A stretch of DNA of 64,000 bases from Posidonia oceanica (Eukaryota; Streptophyta; Magnoliopsida; Alismatales; Posidoniaceae), in contig JAZBRS010000023.1 in the NCBI GenBank assembly GCA_037176725.1, forward strand, positions 23,803,001 to 23,867,000. The letters are read 5' to 3'. Positions within the stretch are counted from its first letter, which is position 1, and each line of letters starts with the position of its first letter. The position numbers and the translations under genes are program-made. Shown one piece after another: positions 56,049 to 64,000 of this stretch. A model generated the notes under the pieces. That model was not told where the DNA came from, searched no databases, and saw only the letters and a list, made by a program, of their open reading frames with translations.

Positions 56049-59000
56049 AAAACAAAAAGGAATCTGCACAAATGGAAAAGATATTAGAGGTGTTTAGGCA
56101 AGTTAAGGTAAATATTCCTCTCTTAGATGCAATCCAACAGGTCCCTACATATGCCAAATACCTTAAGGACTTGTGCACTAGAAAGAGAACCATGAATGTG
56201 CCTAAGAAAGCTTTTCTAGCAGCCAATGTCAGCTCTATTCTGACAAATCAATTACCTATGAAATATAAGGACCCTGGAAGTCCCACAATCTCGTGTCCAA
56301 TAGGTAACACTAAAATTAATAAGGCTTTACTAGATCTAGGAGCTAGTGTCAATCTATTGTCGTACTCAGTGTATGAGCAATTAGAGCTAGGCGAATTGAA
56401 ACCAACTAGGATAACATTACAGTTGGCTGATAAATCAATCAAGATGCCTAGAGGAATTGTTGAAGATGTTCTGATCAAGGTTGGTGACTTTGTATATCCT
56501 GTAGATTTTGTGATCTTAGAAACCCAACCATTGACCAACCTTAAAGGCCAAATTCCAGTTATCCTAAGTCGACCTTTCCTAACTACAACCAATGCTTTAA
56601 TCAACTGTCGAAATGGTTCAATGAGATTAAATTATGGAGATTTAACAGTCACACTTAACATTTTTAATTTGGATAAGCAATTAATTAATGAACCAAATGA
56701 AACATTTGAGGTTAATATGATTGAAGATTTCTCAGAAGAAGAAAACCTAATAGATGATGAAATTGAATTTGATATTAGCTACTTTGACCAAAGTTTTGAG
56801 GAGATTTTCAAAGATGAATTAATGTTTGTTGAAGAAGCCAATAAGTTAACCCAATTTAGGACCCACAAGTCCAACAATTGGTATAACCCTCCTCCAGAGC
56901 CTATCATATCTGAGTCCAGACCAAGCCCTAAGCCATCCATTGAGGAACCACCTACACTAGAGCTTAAACTTTTGCCTGAACATGTCAAATATGCCTATTT
57001 AGGGAAAGATCAGACCCTTCCTGTAATCATCGCAGTCGACTTGACTCAAAATCAAGAAGAGGCTTTGTTAACCGTCCTTAGTGAGAATAAGGAAGCCATA
57101 GGATGGACCATGGCTGATATCAAGGGGATTAGTCCAACAATTGTGCAACATCGGATTCACTTGATAGAGAAAGCCCACCCAGCTAGAGATCCACAAAGGC
57201 GGTTGAACCCTGTAATGAAAGAAGTGATAAGAAAAGGCATACTGAAATGTCTTGATAATAGGATCATTTATCCCATCTTAGATAGCTCATGGGTAAGTCC
57301 AGTCCAAGTAATTCCAAAGAAATCTGGAATTACTGTAATTCAAAACGATAACAATGAGCTTGTCCCCACTCGCATCCAAACAGGATGGCGAGTATGTATA
57401 GATTATAGGAAGCTAAATGCGGCAACCAGGAAAGACCATTTTCCTTTGCCATTCATTGATAAGACGTTGGAAATGTTAGCCGGACATGAGTATTATTATT
57501 TTCTTGATGGATATTCCGGTTATAACCAAATTCCTATTGCTCCTGAGGATCAAGAGAAGACCACCTTCACCTGTTCTTTTGGAATCTTTGTCTATCGATG
57601 CATGCCCTTTAGGCTATGCATTGCTCCAACCACTTTCCAAAGAAGCATAGTGAGCATCTTCTCTGACATGGTGTAAAGATTTTTAGAAATCTTCATGGAT
57701 GACTTTTCCATTTTTGGATCCACATTTTCTGAATGCCTCCATCATCTTGAGTTAGGATTGAAAAGATACACAGAAAATAATTTGACACTCAATTGGGAAA
57801 AATGTCACTTCATGGTTCAACAATGCATTGTTTTGGGCCATATCACCTCAAAAAGAGGCATCAAAGTGGACCAAGCAAAAGTAGATCTTATTGTAAATCT
57901 TCCTCCACCAACAAATGTCAAGAATATTAGGGCCTTCTTAGAACATGCAGGATTTTATAAAATATTTATTAAGGATTTTAGCAAGGTTGCTAGACCCTTA
58001 ACTAATCTATTATCTAAGGATGTCCCTTTTGACTTCTCCCATGAGTGCCTTAAGGCATTTGAACGTCTCAAGAAGGAGTTGACTTCCACTCCTATCATTC
58101 ACCCACCTGATTGGACCCAACCTTTCGAGCTCATGTGCGATGCATCTGATTATGCAATCGGTGCGGTGTTAGGTCAAAGGATTGACAAGTTGCCACATGT
58201 GATCTACTATGCTAGTAGAATATTGAATGATGCTCAATTAAATTATTCTACCACTGAGAGGGAATTCTTAGCCATGATATTTGCCTTAGAGAAATTTCGG
58301 TCCTACTTAATTGGGTCCCACATCATCATTTATACTGACCATGTAGCACTAAAACACTTATTAGCCAAAAAAGATGCCAAAGCTCGATTAATTAGGTGTA
58401 GTAGTTGATCATTTGTCCTGCTTGAATCTTGAACCATCCAAAGATCCTCCAGTTAATGATAGTTTCCTTGATGAGCAGTTATTGGCAATTTCTTCTGAAC
58501 CTTGGTTTGCAGACATAGTCAATTACTTAGTAATTGGTATCACTCCCACAGACTGGTCCAAACAAGATAAGCATAAATTCATGTCCCAAGTAAAATTCTT
58601 TTACTGGGTTGATCCATATATCTTTAAGTATTGTTCTGACCAAATTGTTAGGAGATGCATACCAGACCAAGAGGTTAGGAGTGTGCTGCCTTTTTGCCAT
58701 GATCAGGCATGTGGAGGTCATTTTGGGCCCAAGAAAACAGCGACCAAGGTGCTTCAATGTGGACTTTACTAGCTCACTTTGTTTAAAGATGCGTATGAAT
58801 ACTGTAAGAGTTGTAATAGATGTCAACAGTTGGGTAAAGTTACAAGAAGGAATATGATGTCATTACAATCCATATTGGAAGTGGAAAATTTTGATGTATG
58901 GGGGATTGATTTTATGGCCCCATTTCCTAATTCTCATGGCTATTTATACATTCTAGTGGCGGTTGATTATGTGTCCAAATGGATAGAGACTATACCATGT

Positions 59001-59755
59001 AAATCCAATGATAACAATGTTGTCACAGAATTTCTCAAATCCAACATTTATTCTAGGTTCGGTGTGCCAAGAGCCATCATCAGTGATAGGGGTACACATT
59101 TTTGCAACCGTTCATTTGAAGCTTTAATGACAAAATACTCCATCACTCACAAGCTAGCCACTCCCTATCACTCTCAAACTAGTGGTGAAGTGGAAGTGTC
59201 TAACCGACAAATCAAGCAAATTTTAGAAAAAGTTGTCAAGCCCAATAGGAAGGACTGCTCCGAGAAACTGAATGATGCACTATGGGCCTATCGAACTGCA
59301 TTTAAGACCAACTTGGGCATGTCTCCTTATAGGCTTGTTTTTAGAAAAACTTGTCATCTACCTATCGAGTTAGAACATAAGGTATTTTGGGCTAACAAGT
59401 AATTAAACATGGACTTAGAATCAGCGGGGCAAAAAAGAAAATTACAATTAGCTGAACTTGAAGAATTGAGGAATGAAGCATATGAGAACTCGAAAATCAA
59501 TAAGGAGAAAACCAAAATCTTTCATGATAAAAGAATTCTAAGGAAATCATTTTTACCAGGTCAAAAGGTTCTCTTTTAAAATTCTAGGCTTCACCTATTT
59601 TCAGGAAAATTAAGGTCCAGGTGGACTGGACCTTATGTGATAAAGGTTGTATATCCTCATGGAGCTATAGAAATTGAAAATCCAAAGAACGGTGAAATTT
59701 TTAAGGTTAATGGTCAACGTTAAAAACCGTTTTTGAAATTACCCACCAAAAGGAA
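56049..59755 (+). pseudogene. Athila-like pol (PR-RT-RH-INT), broken
   Basis: Protease: NKALLDLGASVNLLSYSVY (about 56310). RT: GWRVCIDYRKLNAATRKDHF, YYFLDGYSGYNQIPIA, then TAA at 57674, then RFLEIFMDDFSIFG (FMDD at about 57700). RNase H: FELMCDASDYAIGAVLGQR and IIYTDHVALKHLLAKK; the segment behind KARLIRC is shortened before VVDHLSCL (about 58400). Integrase: HFGPKKTATKVL and [11 protein letters not shown], then [20 protein letters not shown] and [12 protein letters not shown], so the D, D, E residues are present. After KVFWANK there is a TAA (59400), and the C-terminal part ([34 protein letters not shown]) continues with further stops to about 59755. Confidence 0.88.
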
Positions 59756-60237
59756 GGTGAGGGCATGGTTTTTCTTGACCCTCGACATTTTGTAAATATG
59801 TACATAATGAGTTTTACAGGTTTATGTATATAAATTCGACTTATTCCAACCTCTAGATTCAAAGAAGAAAAAAATCAAATTAAAAAAATATAATAATAAT
59901 AATAATATAAAGAAATAAAGGAGAAGAAGAATCTAGACAGGTGCAGGGTGAAATGGACAATTTGTCCACTGCTAACATAAAACCCTAACATTTCCTACCG
60001 TAAACCTAAAATCTCTTCTTCTCCCGAGCTTCTCCTCTCTCTGCAACTACAACCACCCACACAGATGGTCGATCGCCGTCGACTGGATGCCCACCAGGCG
60101 CCGGAAAGCTCCTGGGACGCCCCACAGGCGCCCGATCCCTGATATTCTTCAATTTTCTTCTTCATACCTTCATATGTTTAGAAATTAATCGATCTTGTGA
60201 TTTCATTTTTGTCGTATACTCTGTTTCCACCGCCCAC
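59756..60237 (+). other. Remnant 3' region of the Athila-like element
   Basis: Contains an (AAT)n patch at about 59890-59906 and a GC-rich stretch with ACCAGGCGCCGG and ACAGGCGCCCG motifs at about 60095-60135. No env-like coding region and no LTR. It ends at the next LTR start. Confidence 0.5.
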
Positions 60238-63042
60238 TGTAGTAACCTTGAAAATCGGTACGTCCATGCACGCTGCTAAAGCTCGCGCGCATCGACCGAT
60301 GATAGGCCACTAATAGCAGGTGGATTCGATGAAGGAAACTCTACTCGAAAATACCGGAAAAGCACGGAAAAACAATGATAAAGCAAATTCGGAGTCGCCA
60401 ACTAGTTTATTAAATTGGAAGACGAGGAAAATCGAAGAAAAGAATGAAAACATGCAAATGGATGCAATGATATGCAAAAATAAATGACTCGTACCTAGGA
60501 TAAGGGCATAATGGTCATTGCGGGCCAAGAGAAAGGATAAGGACTCCTGTTACACACGGGGAAAGTGTTAGGCACCCCCGATACGCCCAGAATCGGTCTT
60601 TCTAGGCTTCTCGCTCGCATATGCAGGAATGTTGGCAATGCTTGCCTTTACTGTACGCCCGAGGGGCGGGGGATGCAATGAATGCCTAATATATGTTTAG
60701 AATGCCATGATGCATGATTGAAATTAAACGTGCAGTCTATATGCTTAGCAACGCTGCCAGTGTTCTGAACCGGACGTGCCCTGATTCATAAGAACTATAG
60801 ATAGTAAGCATCACTGCCCTAAATGTAATGCAGGCGAGAAATCAAAACGGCGAATAAAACCATGCAATGCAAAGCAGCGACATGCGACATGCATTTGTAA
60901 AACATGCGAGGCTTTGTAAAATGTGCCAGAAAACTAATCAAAGTCAAAACGCTACAAAGAGACAATAAACAAGCTCGAGAAGCAAAACTGTAAACAAGCA
61001 AGCGGAATAAACAAGATGCAAAGCGGCAACAAGGGTAGCTCAGCCACTGTCTGAACTGCAGTCCTGGTCGCTGCCTTGAACGGCGGCAGTGCATGTCGCC
61101 GATGAGATCGGCGAGGCACATGGCGCCAGTCAGAGTAGCAACGACCTCAGTCACCGGTGTGAGCAGCGTCTGAGCATGTCGCCTGTACAAGGGGCAACAC
61201 AGGCATACACAGTACTACTCAGACAGCAACCTTCATGGCCGAAAACAAGCTAGCTAATGGATGCGAAATGGCAAACTAAATGCATGGAAATGTAGATGGC
61301 ATATTCAGGATCACAAGCATGCAAAAAAAAAGTAAAATGGACACCTAGGTCGCAAGATACGACAGTCCAAAGTTTGGCCGGAGGAACGGTCAAGAGTTGC
61401 TGGTGAGTCACCTATGAGACCGGCGACAGCACTGCAACTCAGGTGCTCCAAACTGGCAAGTTTGGGACCAAATCTGGAACCCATGGCTGTGCAAAATAAG
61501 GATCTAACTATACAATCATATAGAGCAAACATTCAGCAACACAAATATACAAAAAACAAGTAAAACAGAGCTCTAGGTCGGCCGGAGCAACGACCCAAAG
61601 TCTGGCCAGCAAGCAATCAGAGGTGCAGGTTAGTCGCCACTTGCGCTGGCGCTTAACCTGGCAGTCCTCCAGCGTCGGAGAAGGAAGCTAAGGATGGCAG
61701 TTAAGCTACGATAAAATACAAGTAACAAGCTTGGAAGCATGCGCGGGGTGCCACAATGGCAGAGGGGAGCTTGCTCAGCTGCGGGGGTGCACGGTCGTGC
61801 TCCCCGACCTAGCCCGCCGGAGTGCGCCGGCGTGGAGGTCACAGCGGCACTAGAGGCAACGGCGAATGCTCGGGTTGATTGGACTGTGTTCGTGATGATT
61901 CGGCGGAGGTGTATGCAGAGTTTGGCGAGGTTTGGTGTCACGATGTAACTTCTGGCATATGTTGGCTGGCGGTGGCAAGGAGGAACGGCGAGCTCGGTCG
62001 TGCGGCGGACGCGGTGGTCTGTGGTGGTTCGAGGCTATGCGGAAGGACGCTTAGGATGCTAGTAAGTGTATGGGATTGCTGGGGGGTATGTCAGTGGACT
62101 GTGGCTGCTATTGGGTGGCTAAAGGAGCATCGTCGGCGATGAGTTCACCGTGGACGAAGAGAGCACGGCAAGGCGCAGGCAGTGGTCTGGGGGGTAAAGC
62201 AATGTGTGGGATGCTTGGTAGGATGCTGAGGTGTTGGGGAATGCTTCTGGATCGCTAGAGCTCGCTCTTGTTCAAGCGGCAATTGGGAAGAAGGTGGAAT
62301 GGGTCGCCTGCTATGGAATTGGGTTCCTCCACCACCTATTGGCTCTAACAAAGCCAACGGATGGCAGGAGGGTGCAGTGAGGGTTGTGAGGAGGTCGAGG
62401 AAGTAAGTGTGGTGCAGGTGAATGACGGCGAAGGTCGTCGGTTACAGGGGTTGCAGGCGGTCGGTTAGCAACTGCGGGGTGAGTGGGAAGACCACCGGCA
62501 AGGAAGGGACGCTGTGCTAGGGAGTAAGTGGGCTTTGGCACTTAACGCGTGGAGGTAGTGAGGAGTAAGTATGGGAGTGGACGGGGTGGCAGGGTGACGG
62601 AGATCGGCGACGATCGGCAACGGCCGCGCAGGAAAGTTTCAAGCGGTGGTCTGAGTTGCTAAAGTTGCCGATCGTTGTGGTGCCAAACCTAGTCGCCACT
62701 TGCAATAGCGACAAGTCTAGTCGCCGCTCCTAGTGGCGACAGAACGTGCAACTCAGTGGACTAGGCCTGCATAGTGAAATCCAGGCTCACTACCTTGTCC
62801 TTAAACCACCAATGGGTTTTGGGCTTTGTGAAGGCTTATGATATTGGGTTTTGAGTATTTGGAAAGTTTAGGGTTGGTTTTGAGTTGGTTAAGTCAGGAT
62901 TTGAGTTGAAAGTGGGGTTTTGGGTTGGTTTAAGTGAAAAGGTTAGTTTTGAGGGTTTTGGTGGAAATTTTGAATCCGCCATTTCTGAGCTCGTTCCTCC
63001 AAATTTAATCTACTGCCAAGGTGTCAAAATGGGGTGTCTACA
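60238..63042 (+). mobile_element. 5' LTR (about 2.8 kb) of an LTR retrotransposon running off the right edge
   Basis: Begins TGTAGTAACC and ends GGTGTCTACA (perfect TGTAG/CTACA ends). It is related along much of its length to the solo LTR at 3361-5643 (blocks at about 60340-60610: CGAAAATACCGGAAAAGCAC, GTCATTGCGGGCCAAGAGAA, AAGGATAAGGACTCCTGTTA; and the end AATGGGGTGTCTACA). The bases on its two sides (CGCCCAC and GATGCCC) are not duplicated, so it is not a solo LTR; the element continues to the right. GC-rich, with repeated GTCGCCA/GGCGAC-type motifs at about 61080-61660 and 62690-62750. Open frames here have no known domain. Confidence 0.65.
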
Positions 63043-64000
63043 GATGCCCCTCCCTGAGCGAGGTTAATCGTAGCGAGACCGTGGCTCAGGGTTGACAAGA
63101 CACCTCTCCTAACACCGGTAGGAGGCCAATGTTACTATTGGTGTGAGTCACTTATTCGGTGGATGCACCGAAAATCATGACTCGTTGCCGCAATGCAGAT
63201 GGAAATGCGAACACTAGGATGCGGTGCCAATGCAAAGGCTAGTGTACGGTACTAATGCAGATGTGATGCTTACGCTAATGCTCATTGCACTGTACTCCAC
63301 TGGGGGAACGCAGGCGATGCATGCACGTGGTGATGTGGCAGAAAATGCAATGCAATGTAAAAGGTCGCTGGGCAATACAAGAAGGCCAGTCGACAGAGTG
63401 CATTGAGCGGTGTACAACTCTAGCGCGGGTGTGCCATTCGCTAAGCTTTGCTTGAAGCGAAGGCGGTGCAGGTGCTGAAAATAAAATGTTGAAAGTAAGA
63501 TGTTGTGGATGTGCATGCGATGGCGGGCACGTAATGCCAAGGAAGCGATCCTAGCTGTGCACTACCGCGGGTGTCATCTTAAGCAGGCAGGCTATAAAAG
63601 CCGCAAAATGCTGAAGATGTCACTTTAAGTAATGCGCGATCAGGGGTTTGATTTCCTAAGCACGCCATGTCCAGGAGGCGAAATGCGGGAGTTGGTGTAA
63701 TGACTACAGGGAGTAGCAGCGCAACGAGAATGCAATGTGATGCGATGTTATGTAGTGAAATGCAATGTGTATACAGTGTGACATCGGGCACGCGAAACCG
63801 AGAAAGCGATCCTAGCCGCGCACTACCGCGGGTGCCATCCAAAGCAGGCAAGCTGCACAGAGTTGCGAGTATTGAGGATGCTACCTTAAGCAATACACGA
63901 ACTAGGGTTTCGAAGCCTAGGTGCGCGATGTCTGTGTGATGATGAGATGTAATACTAGGACTGACTCTACTGGGAACACAAGGAAGGTACATGATGACAT
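63043..64000 (+). other. Internal leader of the right-edge LTR element
   Basis: Starts GATGCCCCTCCCTGAGCGAG directly after the LTR. I do not recognise a standard tRNA primer site here. Rich in ATGC/GCAATG micro-motifs. No gag or pol text is reached before the window ends. Confidence 0.5.
63524..63935 (+). repeat. Two degenerate repeat units, period 261 bp
   Basis: CGGGCACG... at 63524 and 63785 each continue into AGCGATCCTAGC(T/C)G(T/C)GCA, CTACCGCGGGTG(T/C)CATC and a further 90 bp ending near (C/A)GC(C/G)ATGTC. About 150 bp of each 261-bp period is alignable. Confidence 0.75.

Larger units (their letters stand above)
51950..60237 (+). mobile_element. Athila-like Ty3/gypsy retrotransposon, degraded, 3' LTR not seen
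   Basis: From left to right: 5' LTR with TATA box, ending at about 53233; primer site of the tRNA-Asp type; long leader; gag; protease; RT with FMDD; RNase H; integrase. The RT text (FLDGYSGYNQIPIAPEDQEK) and the tRNA-Asp primer site are typical of the Athila/Tat group. Frameshifts and stops occur in every domain. The part behind integrase is cut at 60238 by another LTR element. The left boundary is approximate, since no second LTR is available for comparison. Confidence 0.8.

Noticed and set aside
59756..60237. 3' LTR of the Athila-like element
   Set aside because: No stretch here repeats the 5' LTR (TATA region, CT leader or the GACATCA end), so no LTR was called.
61739..62357. Several 62-103 codon frames on both strands
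   Set aside because: They overlap each other in a GC-rich LTR and show no protein family signature.
470..64000. A novel defence, biosynthetic or other multi-gene system
   Set aside because: Only two host genes are visible (MIZ1-like and SEC6), both of known families. Everything else is accounted for by transposable elements or non-coding DNA.

Overview
This is nuclear DNA of a flowering plant. The evidence is a many-intron gene with canonical GT-AG junctions, a plant-type exocyst subunit, a DUF617 (MIZ1-type) protein that is specific to land plants, and plant-type Ty1/copia, Ty3/gypsy chromovirus, Athila-like, CACTA and hAT elements. I cannot resolve the species from the sequence.

Layout. 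At 2-295 (+) lies the 3' end of a MIZU-KUSSEI1-like gene that is cut by the left edge. At 473-9031 is a CACTA (En/Spm-like) element with a 3-bp CAT target duplication. It is non-autonomous: it carries only a broken Transposase_24-type gene, and a 2.28-kb solo LTR (3361-5643, 5-bp duplication AGTTG) is inserted in an exon of that gene. At 9436-50795 (-) is a complete SEC6 gene of the exocyst. I could place all 25 coding exons with consistent splice sites and phases: 2,253 nt, 750 residues, no stop and no frameshift, spread over 41.4 kb.

The introns of SEC6 hold most of the interest. Intron 4 (33432-47037) contains a minus-strand Ty1/copia element (139-bp LTRs, duplication TAAAG) that was itself hit by an 8.7-kb Ty3/gypsy chromovirus (LTRs of about 2.18 kb, duplication GTTAA). 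Removing both leaves an intron of about 189 bp. Introns 1, 6 and 15 hold hAT-type miniature elements with 8-bp duplications. Intron 15 uses a GC donor. Introns 6 and 22 hold local tandem duplications, and intron 6 also has a block of shifted base composition that could be organelle-derived.

Upstream of SEC6 (about 51.95-60.24 kb) lies a degraded Athila-like Ty3/gypsy element on the plus strand, with a TATA box in its 5' LTR, a tRNA-Asp-type primer site, gag, protease, RT, RNase H and integrase. It is cut at 60238 by the 5' LTR (60238-63042) of another element of the same family as the solo LTR. The interior of that element runs off the right edge and contains a 261-bp-period repeat.

Functionally, the two host genes are convergent: MIZ1-like on plus, SEC6 on minus. 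I found no tRNA or rRNA gene, no CRISPR array and no operon-like system. I see no previously undescribed multi-gene system. The strongest novel content is the nested insertion history of SEC6.
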